DNA from: Paenibacillus borealis
GTDB taxonomy: Bacteria; Bacillota; Bacilli; Paenibacillales; Paenibacillaceae
Assembly: GCF_000758665.1 (NCBI RefSeq)
Contig: NZ_CP009285.1
Span: 6,882,001-6,946,000, forward strand
Direction: 5' to 3'
Length of the DNA: 64,000 nt
Within the stretch, counting starts at the first letter, position 1. Every line of letters starts with the position of its first letter. The position numbers and the translations under genes were made by a program. Positions 9,499-18,911 of this stretch are shown here, piece after piece. The notes beneath the pieces were generated by a model. It was not told the DNA's origin. It worked only from the letters and a program-made list of their open reading frames with translations, and did no database searches.

Positions 9499-9528
9499 AA
9501 GCCGGAGATGCCCCGCCTCTCCGGCTTT
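9499..9528 (+). terminator. terminator of nadK
   Basis: Stem AAGCCGGAGA with TCTCCGGCTT, followed by TAT. Confidence 0.75.
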
Positions 9529-9581
9529 ATCATGCCGCCTGCCCGGAGTCATACTACCTCCTGAGCAGTGTTCATAAGAAA

Positions 9582-9611
9582 TGGACAGAGGGAATTTTCA
9601 AATGGTATAAT
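9582..9611 (+). promoter_or_regulatory. sigma-A promoter of the stalk protein/S41 protease operon
   Basis: TGGACA (9582-9587), an 18-bp spacer and a perfect TATAAT (9606-9611), 43 bp before the start codon. Confidence 0.7.
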
Positions 9612-9654
9612 GAACCTATTTTACAAAGATTGCTAATTAAAAGGAGAGAATCAA

Positions 9655-10830
9655 TTGAAAAAACTACTATCTATGATTGGCGTCAGCCTTCTGGCCCTCG
9701 TATTGGCCGTTCCCGCTTTCGCAGCAGAAAAACCTATCAAAGTCTACATAAACAACAGCAATCTTACCTTCACCGCCGGAACCCCTTATCTGAAAGATAA
9801 TACTGTACTGGTGCCTTTCCGGGTAATCTTTGAGAAGCTCGGGCTGCAGGTGCTGTGGGATGCCAAGACAGGAACCGTTACCGGAACAGGTACGGGCCTG
9901 AATATCAGCCTTAAAGTCGGCAGCAAACGCGCTACCGTCAACGGTACCGTCAAGCAGCTTACGGTTGCTCCGGTTTCTACAGCAGGTACAACCTACATAC
10001 CGCTCCGTTTCATAGCTGAAGCCACCGGCGGAACAGCCGCCTGGGATGCCGCCAGCCGGAGCGTGAAAATTACCGTACCGCAATCGTCCTCCAGCGATGA
10101 GAAGGATATTACAGCACTCATTCAATTATCCAATAAATATTATAATGAAGAAAAAGCGATCAGCTTCTACTCCTTAGTGGATTCCGAGTCCGACAATATG
10201 GAGTCTGTAACGGATATGAATTCCCTGTTCGAGCTGTATGACCTTAAGAACACCATTCAAAGCCTTAAGATCCTGAGTATTGCCGGAAACGAAGCTACTG
10301 TATACACCGTCGAAAAATCCGTTAGAACCGGCGGTTATTATATTCCGGATGAGCAGTTCGAATATTTGTACACGCTGGTCCGTAAGGACGGCTCCTGGAA
10401 AATCTCCGGAATGGAGGTACAGGAATCCACTGTGCTCCTGACACGTGAACAAGGCATGAAGCAGGCTGTGGTCCCGCAGAGCGACGCCACCGTGATTAAG
10501 GACAATCTCAGCAAATATTATCAGAATATGACTACCCAGAATGTTGATGGAACCATGGCACTAATGACCTCTTACGGTGAAGATTATGACGCTGCCAGCG
10601 CAGCCGATCTGCAGGATCTTTTCGACTCCTATGATCTTAGCTACTCGCTGACTAATGCGAATATCTACTATTATGCGGCCGATGAAGCTGCGGTCTATAC
10701 GGAAGTATCCATTAAAGACGGCGAATCGGGAGAGAGCTACACCCAGTCCCTCATCTTTATTCTGACCAAATCAGAAAGCGGCGCATGGACAATTGACGAT
10801 ACTTACCACATTAGCTTTGATAGCTTGTAA
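9655..10830 (+). CDS. exported protein with copper-amine-oxidase-N (stalk) domain
   Basis: A 391-aa secreted protein. Signal peptide about residues 1-24 (MKKLLSMIGVSLLALVLAVP, cleavage near AFA-AE). Residues about 28-145 hold two copies of the stalk/Cu_amine_oxidN1 beta module (VLVPFRVIFEKLG..VLWDAKTGTV and YIPLRFIAEATGG..WDAASRSVKI). Two SnoaL/NTF2-like repeats follow (about 155-265 and 280-390), each with a YYN-type helix and a closing DGSWKI/SGAWTI strand. TTG start at 9655 after AAGGAGAG. It is 40 bp upstream of an S41 protease that also ends in a stalk-like module, so the pair probably acts together at the cell surface. Exact role unknown. Confidence 0.8.
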   Translation: MKKLLSMIGVSLLALVLAVPAFAAEKPIKVYINNSNLTFTAGTPYLKDNTVLVPFRVIFEKLGLQVLWDAKTGTVTGTGTGLNISLKVGSKRATVNGTVKQLTVAPVSTAGTTYIPLRFIAEATGGTAAWDAASRSVKITVPQSSSSDEKDITALIQLSNKYYNEEKAISFYSLVDSESDNMESVTDMNSLFELYDLKNTIQSLKILSIAGNEATVYTVEKSVRTGGYYIPDEQFEYLYTLVRKDGSWKISGMEVQESTVLLTREQGMKQAVVPQSDATVIKDNLSKYYQNMTTQNVDGTMALMTSYGEDYDAASAADLQDLFDSYDLSYSLTNANIYYYAADEAAVYTEVSIKDGESGESYTQSLIFILTKSESGAWTIDDTYHISFDSL

Positions 10831-10870
10831 TCCCAGAATTATAAAATATATCAAAAGGAAGTATGAACTC

Positions 10871-12322
10871 ATGAAACCAGCCAAAATCCTTACTGCAGCC
10901 CTCAGCGGCTGCTTGGCTTTATCGATTGCTTGGGCTCCTGCCGCTTCGGCCGCAGATGCTGCTGCTTCTACCGAAGCGGCGCAATCCTCCAAAACGGACA
11001 TCATCAATGAAATTATGGAGTATCTTGAGTACTACAATGTGGAGGGTATCGATCAGGATACCCTCATCCGCGGTGCAATTGACGGCATGGTAAGTACGCT
11101 AGAGGATCCGTACAGCCAATATTTCGATCAGGCGGAAGCTGCTGACTTCGGCCACGCGGTTGATCTGGAATATGTCGGTATCGGCGTAAGGCTCGTATAC
11201 ACGCCCAAAGAACTCTACATTGAAGAAGTGATGAGCGGTTCCCCGGCAGAGAAAGCCGGTCTGAAACGCGGAGACACCATTCTCAAAATCAACGGTGTAC
11301 GGGTAGATGATACGGCTGGCGATGAACTTGCCGGAGCATCCGGCACGAAGGTAACTCTGCTGATTCAGCGGAACGGGGTTAGCAAATCCTACAGCGTTAC
11401 CCGCAGTGAAATTACCACATCCTCCGTTACCAGCACAATTATCGGTTCCAAGATTGCCTATATTGCCATCAACGGCTTCACACAGACCGCTGACGAAGAG
11501 TTCTCCACAGCGCTGGATAAGATGCGGGCGGCCGGAATGAAGTCACTGGTGCTCGATCTGCGTGACAATACAGGCGGCTACATGGATAGTGCCCAGAACA
11601 TCGCCGCCAAGTTTATGGATGCCGGTATTATGATGTATACCTCCGACCAGAGCGGAGTCCTGACACCCGTAACAATTACCAATGGCAGCAAAATCGGCGT
11701 TCCCGTTGTTGTATTGACCAATGAATACACCGCCAGTGCTTCCGAAGCTTTGACCGGTGCACTCCGCGACAACAAACTGGCTACGATCGTCGGCACCCGT
11801 TCTTACGGCAAGGCGCGGATTCAGAGTCTGATTCCGGTGTCAGACGGCGGCGAGCTGAAGCTGACAACAATGAAGTATCTGACTCCAAGTAAAGAGGATT
11901 TCAACCATATCGGACTCGCTCCTGATCTTGAGGTCAAGGGCAAAACCGCCCAGCTGATCACCGCTCTGCAAATTGCCGGCCTGACCGGAATCACAGCCTC
12001 CGGTGACAATCATATTCTGGATATCAACGGTGCCGCTTTTGCCGGAAATGTCGGTCTGGTCAAGCAGGGCGATAAAGTCTACGCCTCTTCCCGCGCACTG
12101 TCCGCTCTTGTAGAGAGTGAAGTATCCTGGGATGCAAAGAACAAGAAGGTGCTGATTACAACCGGAGCCGGCACAAGCTACGGATTCACTCTGGCTTCCA
12201 AAGAAGCGCTGTACCAGGATGGCGAAACCTTCATCGAGCTGGGTGCCTTCAAGAAAAAGTTCCCTCTGCTTACATGGAGCTACAATGCCGCCCAGAATCA
12301 GCTGAAGTTATCGGTTAAATAA
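10871..12322 (+). CDS. S41 family C-terminal processing peptidase (CtpA-like) with C-terminal stalk domain
   Basis: A 483-aa exported serine protease of the tail-specific family. Signal peptide about 1-28. A PDZ domain (about 85-170) contains IGVRL and AEKAGLKRGDTILKINGV. The catalytic S41 domain has LVLDLRDNTGGYMDSA, the serine motif TASASE (residues 287-292) and the lysine in YGKA (Lys314), an intact Ser-Lys dyad. The C-terminus (about 375-483) carries a copper-amine-oxidase-N-like module (VYASSRALSALVESEVSWDAKNKKVLI). The ATG at 10871 follows AAGGAAG; the longer 10793 start overlaps the upstream gene without a ribosome site. Same operon as the stalk protein. Confidence 0.9.
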   Translation: MKPAKILTAALSGCLALSIAWAPAASAADAAASTEAAQSSKTDIINEIMEYLEYYNVEGIDQDTLIRGAIDGMVSTLEDPYSQYFDQAEAADFGHAVDLEYVGIGVRLVYTPKELYIEEVMSGSPAEKAGLKRGDTILKINGVRVDDTAGDELAGASGTKVTLLIQRNGVSKSYSVTRSEITTSSVTSTIIGSKIAYIAINGFTQTADEEFSTALDKMRAAGMKSLVLDLRDNTGGYMDSAQNIAAKFMDAGIMMYTSDQSGVLTPVTITNGSKIGVPVVVLTNEYTASASEALTGALRDNKLATIVGTRSYGKARIQSLIPVSDGGELKLTTMKYLTPSKEDFNHIGLAPDLEVKGKTAQLITALQIAGLTGITASGDNHILDINGAAFAGNVGLVKQGDKVYASSRALSALVESEVSWDAKNKKVLITTGAGTSYGFTLASKEALYQDGETFIELGAFKKKFPLLTWSYNAAQNQLKLSVK

Positions 12323-12506
12323 TTGGATTTTTGACACTTATTTATTACGTCCTGCATTCTCTGTGGAATCTAAGTGGAATTTATGTCACTTAATTCTGTC
12401 CACATCCCCGTTATCCGGCAGGTCGGCCGCAAATAAGTAACGTTTTTCCAACTATTTCGCTGGACATTTGGATTCCGCCATCATTAGATGCACTTTTTCC
12501 ACTTAT
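12323..12506. repeat. dispersed intergenic repeat family R1, copy 1
   Basis: This 184-bp stretch aligns almost without gaps to 44890-45072. Conserved blocks are TTGGATTT, TTTATG-CACTTAAT-CTGTC, ATCCCCG, AAGT-CGTTTTTCCAACTA, and a closing TCCACTTAT. The central part folds as an imperfect hairpin (GTGGAATTTATGTCACTTA with AAGTAACGTTTTTCCAACT). Confidence 0.8.
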
Positions 12507-12541
12507 CAGTTTCTTCATATCTGCGCAAAGCACTGACAACG

Positions 12542-12579
12542 AAAGAGTCCCTTCAGCCAGCTGGCTGAAGGGACTCTTT
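12542..12579. terminator. bidirectional terminator, perfect 38-bp palindrome
   Basis: AAAGAGTCCCTTCAGCCAG is followed directly by its exact reverse complement. It sits between the convergent S41 protease and yutD genes and should serve both strands. Confidence 0.8.
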
Positions 12580-12661
12580 GCTTTATTAGCAGCGCCTAAG
12601 CGGCTCTGCGGGGGGAATGCACCGAAACACCGGAGAATACCCGCCCCGGCACAGGCGTTGC

Positions 12662-13393
12662 CTACGCTTGGCTGTTATTCTGATTCTGGCTGTTTGGGTT
12701 ATCCTGTTTGTTCTGGTTATTCTGTCTGTTGGGATTGTTCTCTCTATGCTCTCTGTTCTCTTTGTTCTGCTTATGGTTATTCGGGTTGCCTTGATTGCTG
12801 CCCTGGTTCCCCTGGTTGCCCTGCTGGCCTCTGCCCTGGAACTCTTTATGGTTCTTCTTGCCCTGACCATCCTTGTTCCGGTGATTCCGGCTCTGGTGCT
12901 CACGCACAGGTCTGTCTTTGGCCGCATGTTCCCGGCTGGAACCTCCTGCGTGATCCTTGTCGCGGTTAGAAGCTGCCTGGTTCCCTCCCTTGGAAGGGGA
13001 TTCGCGGTGATCTTTCACATTCACTGCCGGCTCGGCAGCCTCCTGCTCCAGTTCTTCCTCCGTACCCGGTTCAGGAACTTCCTTAATCAGAATATCCTTG
13101 AAGGTTCCCTCCTGCGGAGCTTCCTTCAGCTTGTGCAGCACAAAGTACGCGCAACCGAAATTGCAGTATTCATTAATATAATCCACCATGCCTGAAATAG
13201 CCGTGTCCCGGTTCACCTTGGGGTGATTATCCCGGTAAAAGCCTTTGAGGCGCAATTGGCTGTAACCCCAGTCGCCGATAATATAATCGTAGCGGTCCAG
13301 CACCTCGCTGTATCTTCCGCGAAATGCTTCCGGGTTCCAGCCGTCCTTATGATCGAGCATGAGCTCGTAGCCTTTTCCACCTATAACGATCAA
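12662..13393 (-). CDS. yutD: YutD family protein with long Asn/Gln/Lys-rich tail
   Basis: A 243-aa protein. Residues 1-95 match the YutD (DUF1027) family: GKGYELMLDHKDGWNPEAF, RYSEVLDRYDYIIGDWGYSQ, LRLKGFYRDN and YINEYCNFGCAYFVLHK. From about residue 105 an acidic segment leads into a low-complexity tail of NQNNQ, NQGNQGNQG and HRN-type repeats that the short Bacillus proteins lack. Start is TTG at 13393, as no ATG is available; AAAGGCAGG is a weak, distant ribosome site, so the start is uncertain. The lipA-yutD adjacency is also found in Bacillus. Function unknown. Confidence 0.8.
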   Translation of the reverse strand: MIVIGGKGYELMLDHKDGWNPEAFRGRYSEVLDRYDYIIGDWGYSQLRLKGFYRDNHPKVNRDTAISGMVDYINEYCNFGCAYFVLHKLKEAPQEGTFKDILIKEVPEPGTEEELEQEAAEPAVNVKDHRESPSKGGNQAASNRDKDHAGGSSREHAAKDRPVREHQSRNHRNKDGQGKKNHKEFQGRGQQGNQGNQGSNQGNPNNHKQNKENREHRENNPNRQNNQNKQDNPNSQNQNNSQA

Positions 13394-13714
13394 GCGTGTG
13401 TCGCCTGCCTTTCTATGAGGGTTGGGGGCGTTGATAAGCCGTCATTCCATGACTCCATCAACGCGGAGGGGTGGTGTAACCGCACACCCCAGGACCTCGC
13501 CGCTAACGCGCCATCGGTCCTTTCCCCTTCTTTAACAACTGAAACCTTAAGGCTAAAGCTTAAATTCAATTTAAAGCTAAAAATCTTTAAAAGCAAAAAA
13601 CTAAAACCTATCCCCTGTGACTCCGTCACGAGGCAAATTTGCACAGCAAATTTTTGTAAAGATTACATTATGGAATGCACACAAGATTAAGCACAAGATA
13701 GACCAAAGACCCAC
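13394..13714. other. intergenic stretch between yutD and lipA
   Basis: A 321-bp region that includes a strikingly A+T-rich block at 13550-13612 with repeated TTAAAGC/AAAGCTTAA words, and a small hairpin (AAATTTGC-ACA-GCAAATTT, about 13635-13655) that could end lipA. No gene recognised. Confidence 0.5.
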
Positions 13715-14620
13715 TTAAGCCTGGGAAACGGAACGCGCCTCACGCGCAACCGCAGCAGACTTCACCTGATCATGCGCATGATAGGAGCTGCGCACCAGCG
13801 GGCCTGCCTCCACATGGCTGAAGCCGCGCTTCATTCCCTCTTCCTTCAGCATAGCGAATTCTTCCGGTGGATAATATTTCTCCACGTTCAGATGCTTCGG
13901 CGACGGCTGGAGGTATTGCCCTAATGTCAATATATCACAATCTACAGCTCTCAGGTCATCCATCGCCTGCAGAATTTCGTCCCACTCCTCGCCGACCCCA
14001 AGCATAATGCTCGATTTCGTTGGAATATCCGGCTTAATCTCCTTCGCACGGCGCAGCAGCTCCAGAGAACGGCGGTATTTGGCTCTGGCCCGGACACGGT
14101 CCGACATGCGCTCTACGGTCTCGATGTTGTGATTCAGAATATCCGGATTGCTGTTCATCACAATCTCCAGACTCCCGCGGTCTCCCAGGAAATCGGGAAT
14201 CAGCACCTCTACGCTGCATAGAGGAAGACGCTTACGGATAGCGGCCACAGTCTCGGCAAAAATCTGCGCCCCCCCATCCTTAAGGTCATCGCGGGCCACG
14301 CTGGTAACCACGCAATGCTTAAGCATCATCCCTTCTGCCGCTTCGGCAACACGTTCGGGCTCGAGCAGATCGAGTTCAGTAGGCAAACCTGTATTTACAG
14401 CGCAGAAACGGCAAGCCCGTGTGCAAATATCACCCAGAATCATAAAGGTTGCGGTACGGTTAGCCCAGCATTCATAAATATTCGGACAACGCGCTTCTTC
14501 ACATACGGTATGTAACGTCTTGGAACGCATCATGCCCTTGATTTCCTGATAATCTTCACCGGTAGTTAACTTGATTTTGATCCAGTCTGGCTTGGGTTGT
14601 TTGGCTGTTCTATTAGTCAA
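13715..14620 (-). CDS. lipA: lipoyl synthase
   Basis: A 301-aa radical-SAM enzyme inserting two sulfurs into protein-bound octanoate. Both iron-sulfur signatures are readable: the auxiliary cluster Cys40, Cys45, Cys51 ([12 protein letters not shown]) and the radical-SAM CxxxCxxC at Cys66, Cys70, Cys73 (CTRACRFC). DDLKDGGAQ and [14 protein letters not shown] are also typical. The C-terminal SSYHA keeps the conserved serine. TTG start at 14620, preceded by GGGG about ten bases upstream. Possible operon with yutD downstream, although 321 bp separate them. Confidence 0.96.
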   Translation of the reverse strand: MTNRTAKQPKPDWIKIKLTTGEDYQEIKGMMRSKTLHTVCEEARCPNIYECWANRTATFMILGDICTRACRFCAVNTGLPTELDLLEPERVAEAAEGMMLKHCVVTSVARDDLKDGGAQIFAETVAAIRKRLPLCSVEVLIPDFLGDRGSLEIVMNSNPDILNHNIETVERMSDRVRARAKYRRSLELLRRAKEIKPDIPTKSSIMLGVGEEWDEILQAMDDLRAVDCDILTLGQYLQPSPKHLNVEKYYPPEEFAMLKEEGMKRGFSHVEAGPLVRSSYHAHDQVKSAAVAREARSVSQA

Positions 14621-14681
14621 AATGATGAGACCCCGCTTTCGATCTGAATGTCAGTTTCATAGTTAAAAGTTGCTGCCTCAT

Positions 14682-14687
14682 ATTATA
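14682..14687 (-). promoter_or_regulatory. candidate -10 box of lipA
   Basis: Reverse strand TATAAT 62 bp before the lipA start; no good -35 at 17 bp (AGGCAA-like). Confidence 0.35.
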
Positions 14688-14843
14688 GCATGTGCAATAG
14701 CCATTTGCCTGTTTTTGTGAACCTTTGGGAGGTAACGGATAAAAATAACGCTTTTGCTTCAATCTAAAGAAAAGCACCTGCAAGGTGCCATTTCATGAGG
14801 ATGTATAGGTTACTAAGCGTCCGGACCACAGGAGGTTGAGATT

Positions 14844-15959
14844 ATGCCGGCCCTATTTAGAAGCTGTAACACCCGGAGAACCCTATTATGCATGTCTGCA
14901 GCCGCCTTGCTCTGGGGCAGCAGTCCTGCCGTGAGTGTCCAGGCTGCCCGTTATTATAAACTGCCGGAGCTGACAACGACAACAAACAGCCCTACAGCTA
15001 AAGACAGCAAAGAAACCGCAGCCGCTGCCCGCAAAGGGCTCTACGAACAGATGAGTGCAGCAACCGGAATTCCCTGGTTCCGTTTCGCTGCGATTGACCA
15101 ATATGAACGTTCCGTCGCCAAAAAGAAAAAAAGCCCTGCGCCGTCAGAAGCGGACTCCGCAGAAGCTCCGGCCCGGCTCACCGGTATCTCCATCCCTGCA
15201 CCCGTATGGTCCGGACCACTGAATCCCGACCAGGAGGATAAGTTCCCGGAGTCGATCACCCTCTTCGGCGGCTTCGGCCGTGACGGCACAGGAGATGGCA
15301 TTGCCGATCCCGGGAATGATGTGGATGTGCTCTATAGCATGGCAGAGCATTTGCTTAAGTACGGCAGATCGGCCAGCGACTTCAGCATCGGCGTCTGGGA
15401 ATATTACCATAACGGCCGTGCGGCTCAGCGGGTGGCCCAGTTCGCCAAGCTGTATGAGCATTTCGGGCGGCTTGATTTGTCAGGCAGTGCATTCCCCCTG
15501 CCGATCGGCACAAACTATGCCTACCGCAGCACCTGGGGAACGGGCCGGAGCTGGGGAGGAGCACGCATCCACGAAGGGACAGATTTGTTCGCGCCGCATG
15601 GCTTGACCGTCCGCAGCACCTGCTTCGGAGTGGTGGAGACCAAGGGCTGGAACCGCTACGGCGGCTGGAGGATCGGCATTCGGGATATCGAGAACCGCTA
15701 CCATTATTATGCTCATCTGATGGGTTATGAGAAGTCCCTATCGCGCGGAGATATTGTCATACCGGGCCAGACGATCGGCTGGGTTGGCAGCTCCGGCTAC
15801 GGCAGCCCGGGCACCCAGGGCAAATTTCCGCCCCATCTGCATTACGGGATCTACCGTGACCGCGGAATTACCGAATGGGCTTTCGATCCTTACCCGCTGC
15901 TCAAGCAATGGGAGAACCAGGAATACCGGCAGCTGAAAAAAAACAAAAACAAAAAGTAA
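14844..15959 (+). CDS. M23 family metallopeptidase, LytH/YunA-like
   Basis: A 371-aa exported peptidoglycan peptidase. Hydrophobic signal region about residues 12-34. A linker rich in Lys/Pro/Ser follows, then a conserved mid-domain (ESITLFGGFGRDGTGDGIADPGNDVDVLYSMAEHL, split at F). The M23 zinc site is His243 and Asp247 (HEGTD) with His331/His333 (HLHYG). In Bacillus LytH (YunA) trims spore-cortex stem peptides to L-Ala, and yunA lies in the same genomic neighbourhood as lipA and yutD, so a sporulation role is likely. ATG at 14844 follows AGGAGG. Divergent from lipA. Confidence 0.88.
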   Translation: MPALFRSCNTRRTLLCMSAAALLWGSSPAVSVQAARYYKLPELTTTTNSPTAKDSKETAAAARKGLYEQMSAATGIPWFRFAAIDQYERSVAKKKKSPAPSEADSAEAPARLTGISIPAPVWSGPLNPDQEDKFPESITLFGGFGRDGTGDGIADPGNDVDVLYSMAEHLLKYGRSASDFSIGVWEYYHNGRAAQRVAQFAKLYEHFGRLDLSGSAFPLPIGTNYAYRSTWGTGRSWGGARIHEGTDLFAPHGLTVRSTCFGVVETKGWNRYGGWRIGIRDIENRYHYYAHLMGYEKSLSRGDIVIPGQTIGWVGSSGYGSPGTQGKFPPHLHYGIYRDRGITEWAFDPYPLLKQWENQEYRQLKKNKNKK

Positions 15960-15985
15960 GCCTCTGTTTCATCTAAAACTTCAGG

Positions 15986-17686
15986 TTAATGCAGCATCAG
16001 GCAGCCAAATGGTTCAATCTCCACAAGAACCCGCTTGTCCGCGCGGATGGTAAGGCCGCTTAACAGATCAGTCAGCACATTTTTGTCCGAACGGTAATTG
16101 CACAGCTCAAGCTGATAAGCATTGGGAGAATTGTTAATGATGAGCCCCATCCGGTCCTGTTCACTGCGCCGTACATAGCCCAGGACATTGCGCGGTTCAT
16201 CTGTAAACCACGGGCGGAATCCGCCTGTGCGCAGCACCTCATGTTCTTTTCTCAGGGAGATCAGCTGTTTGTACCATTCCTGTAATGAAATATTCTGCTC
16301 CTGGGCTTCCCAGACCATCGGCTGCCGGCAGTGAGGGTCTGTAGCTCCTTCCATTCCGACTTCATCGCCGTAATAAATCATAGGCAGGCCTATATAGGTC
16401 ATCTGGAAGAATACAGCCAGCTTCATCCGGCTTAAGCTTGTGGCCTCACGGTCCCAGCCCCGGCCTCCCAGCTTGCAGGCGGTCAGAAAACGCAGCGTAT
16501 CATGACTGCCCAGCAGCTGGAACATAGCTGAATTGGCCTGATCGTTGTAGAGGGCTTCCTGGTGCAACAGCTGCTCCATGAAGCGGACCGGTCCTGCAGA
16601 TTGCGCGGCAAAAAACTCCAGCACCGCATCCCGCAGCACGTAGTTCATCCCGCCGTCGAACTGGTCTCCCCGGAGCCATGGTCCGGAAGCATGCATAATC
16701 TCACCAATCAGCAGGAGCTCGGGGAACTCGGCCTTCAGCTCCCTCCGGAACCTCGGCCAAAAGGCCGGGGTCACTTCATTGGCCACATCCAGCCTCCAGC
16801 CGTCGATTCCAGCCTCCCGTACCCAATACTTGGCTACCTCCATCATATAATCGGCTACTTCCGGATGATCCATATTCAGCTTCGGCATGCTGGCTTCCGC
16901 TTTGGCAAAGGTCTCATAACCCGGAACCGGCGCCTTGCTCACAGGGTAGGAATGAATGTAGAACCAGTCTTTATACGGCGATGCCTCCCCCCGTTCCAAT
17001 ACATCTTTGAAGGCAAAGAAAGTATCCCCGGCATGGTTAAACACCGCATCCAGCAGAACCTTCATCCCATGGCGGTGTGCTGTATCGACCAGCATCTTCA
17101 GATCCTCCAATGTACCAAAGCCCGGGTCCACCCTGTAATAATCCGATGTATTGTATTTATGCTCAGAAGGCGACTCGAAGATCGGAGTCATATAGATGGC
17201 GGTCACACCCAAGTTGTGCAAATAGGAGATTTTGTCTGCGATGCCTTGTAACGTCCCCTTGTTGTAGCTGCTGGGATAGATCTGGTAAACAACCGCCTCT
17301 GTACTCCAGGAAGGCAGCAGGGTTGCCTGCGGACGGTGAATATAAGCATATTGAAAAGCCCCTGCCTGCTCCCGGTTCTCCGACATCCCCCTCTCTCCAT
17401 ACCATACATACTCCCCTGCGGGATTCTTGATATGGAACTGATACCGGCATTTACCGGTTCCGGTCCGGAGTACCGCCTCATGAATGTCATATGCCCCGGC
17501 AGATCCGATCCGCTCCATCTCTTGCGGGAGCTCGCTGCCCGGTGAATCATAACGGTCGGAGTGGACAACGGTACAGCTGAGTGACTGTCCGCTCTGCACA
17601 AATAACCGCAATTTCAGGGTGCCGGAACCTACAGGGTAAGCGAAGGGGTCCTCGGCCGTATGGTACAAAAACAAACGTTTGGGCAT
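15986..17686 (-). CDS. GH13 alpha-glycosidase (neopullulanase/maltogenic amylase-like)
   Basis: A 566-aa cytoplasmic enzyme hydrolysing alpha-glucans such as cyclodextrin, pullulan or maltodextrin. An N-terminal beta-sandwich (about 1-120, CBM34-like, WYGERGMSENR) precedes the TIM barrel. GH13 regions: I DAVFNHAG, II GWRLDVANE (nucleophile Asp300), III GEIMH (acid/base Glu329), IV LLGSHDTLRF. YHIHSYPVSK-type sequence and MPKLNMDHPEV also fit the GH13_20 group. No signal peptide. The inner ATG at 17686 has AAAGGAG upstream, unlike the 17779 start. Divergent from a LacI regulator that probably controls it. Confidence 0.9.
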   Translation of the reverse strand: MPKRLFLYHTAEDPFAYPVGSGTLKLRLFVQSGQSLSCTVVHSDRYDSPGSELPQEMERIGSAGAYDIHEAVLRTGTGKCRYQFHIKNPAGEYVWYGERGMSENREQAGAFQYAYIHRPQATLLPSWSTEAVVYQIYPSSYNKGTLQGIADKISYLHNLGVTAIYMTPIFESPSEHKYNTSDYYRVDPGFGTLEDLKMLVDTAHRHGMKVLLDAVFNHAGDTFFAFKDVLERGEASPYKDWFYIHSYPVSKAPVPGYETFAKAEASMPKLNMDHPEVADYMMEVAKYWVREAGIDGWRLDVANEVTPAFWPRFRRELKAEFPELLLIGEIMHASGPWLRGDQFDGGMNYVLRDAVLEFFAAQSAGPVRFMEQLLHQEALYNDQANSAMFQLLGSHDTLRFLTACKLGGRGWDREATSLSRMKLAVFFQMTYIGLPMIYYGDEVGMEGATDPHCRQPMVWEAQEQNISLQEWYKQLISLRKEHEVLRTGGFRPWFTDEPRNVLGYVRRSEQDRMGLIINNSPNAYQLELCNYRSDKNVLTDLLSGLTIRADKRVLVEIEPFGCLMLH

Positions 17687-17806
17687 TAGGGTCAGTCTCC
17701 TTTGGTGCTGCATAGAGTAGCTTGCACAATCTGTGTTATTATGGCAGGTAGAACGAGTTTTGTTGTCATGGAAGTACAAATACCGTTATGACCGAGAGGG
17801 ATCGCT

Positions 17807-18823
17807 ATGAAAGTTACGATTAAGGATATTGCCCAGGCGGCAGGGGTTGCCAAATCCACCGTATCCAAGGTAATGAATGACTCTCCCAAAATATCCGAGG
17901 AAACGAAAACCCGCGTCAGAGATATCATTAAACAGATGAACTATACCCCCAGCAGCATCGCTACCGGACTGGCCAGACAAAGCAGTAATACGGTCGCAAT
18001 CCTGATCGATATGTCCAAGGAAAGCGAATTTCTGAATCAGTTCTTTTATAACATTATCGGCGGGGTGGAGAGCATCATCGGACCCCTGAAATATGAGCTG
18101 ACCATTGCCAACATTCAGCATGATCATGCTGAGGGACATTTCCTGCATAGACTGGTGCTGAATAAGCGGGTGGACGGTATCATTGCCAACACCTCGGTGC
18201 TGACTCCTGAGCTATGCGCAGAGCTTAACAGGCTGGAGTTCCCCTACATCTCGATCGGAGAAATTAATCCTCCAGGAACCTGGGTCGATTGTGACAATGA
18301 GCTGGGAGGAACTGTGCTGACTAAGCATCTGCTGGAGCAGGGGTATTCCTCTGTTGCTTTTATTGGCGGTGAGCAGAACGAGCCTCTGTTCCTGCGCCGT
18401 ATCGCCGGATATACGGCCACGCTGCGGCAGGCGGGACTTCCGGTGCGCAGCGACCGGATTATCAACGGCAGAGCTGCCGAGGAGGATGGCTACGCTGCGG
18501 CAATGCAGCTGCTGCAAAACCCGGAACCGCCTGACGCAATCGTCTGCATGAGTAACTTCTCTGCGTTTGGAGTGCTCCAGGCTGCCCGGGAACTGAAGAT
18601 TCAGATTCCAGAGCAGCTGGGTATCGCCACATTCGATGAATACCCGCTGTCCCCCTATACCACACCTCCGCTCACTTCACTCAATATGGATACCTTCCAG
18701 CTGGGGGCCTCCGCGGGACGGTTATTAATGGACAAACTTGGCACCACGGCCACTCCCGTGAGCGGACAGCTGCTGGAGCCAGTGCTGATTCCAAGGTTGT
18801 CTTCCTTGCGCAGCCGTAAGTAG
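17807..18823 (+). CDS. LacI family transcriptional regulator
   Basis: A 338-aa DNA-binding regulator. The helix-turn-helix is at residues 1-50 (VTIKDIAQAAGVAKSTVSKV), with the hinge helix in NYTPSSIATGLA. The periplasmic-binding-protein-like effector domain follows (VDGIIANTS, IGEINPP, VAFIGGEQNEP, DAIVCMSNFSAFGVLQ, IATFDEYPLSPYTTPPLTS). ATG at 17807 with GAGAGGG upstream. The divergent GH13 gene is the obvious target, with an alpha-glucoside as a likely effector (inference from context). Confidence 0.92.
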   Translation: MKVTIKDIAQAAGVAKSTVSKVMNDSPKISEETKTRVRDIIKQMNYTPSSIATGLARQSSNTVAILIDMSKESEFLNQFFYNIIGGVESIIGPLKYELTIANIQHDHAEGHFLHRLVLNKRVDGIIANTSVLTPELCAELNRLEFPYISIGEINPPGTWVDCDNELGGTVLTKHLLEQGYSSVAFIGGEQNEPLFLRRIAGYTATLRQAGLPVRSDRIINGRAAEEDGYAAAMQLLQNPEPPDAIVCMSNFSAFGVLQAARELKIQIPEQLGIATFDEYPLSPYTTPPLTSLNMDTFQLGASAGRLLMDKLGTTATPVSGQLLEPVLIPRLSSLRSRK

Positions 18824-18911
18824 TCTGCGGACTGAATAGATTAAATGAAGCAATTCGTCCGAATGAATAACCCGGACTGAACTTGGCTGGGCTATATCAG
18901 CCCCATTCGAG

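Noticed and set aside
12586..12927. open frames opposite the yutD tail
   Set aside because: Low-complexity antisense products (TRTNRITQ, VLILSVGI types) of the Asn/Gln-rich tail.
17687..17806. operator between the GH13 gene and its LacI regulator
   Set aside because: No palindrome with central CG could be identified in this 120-bp gap.
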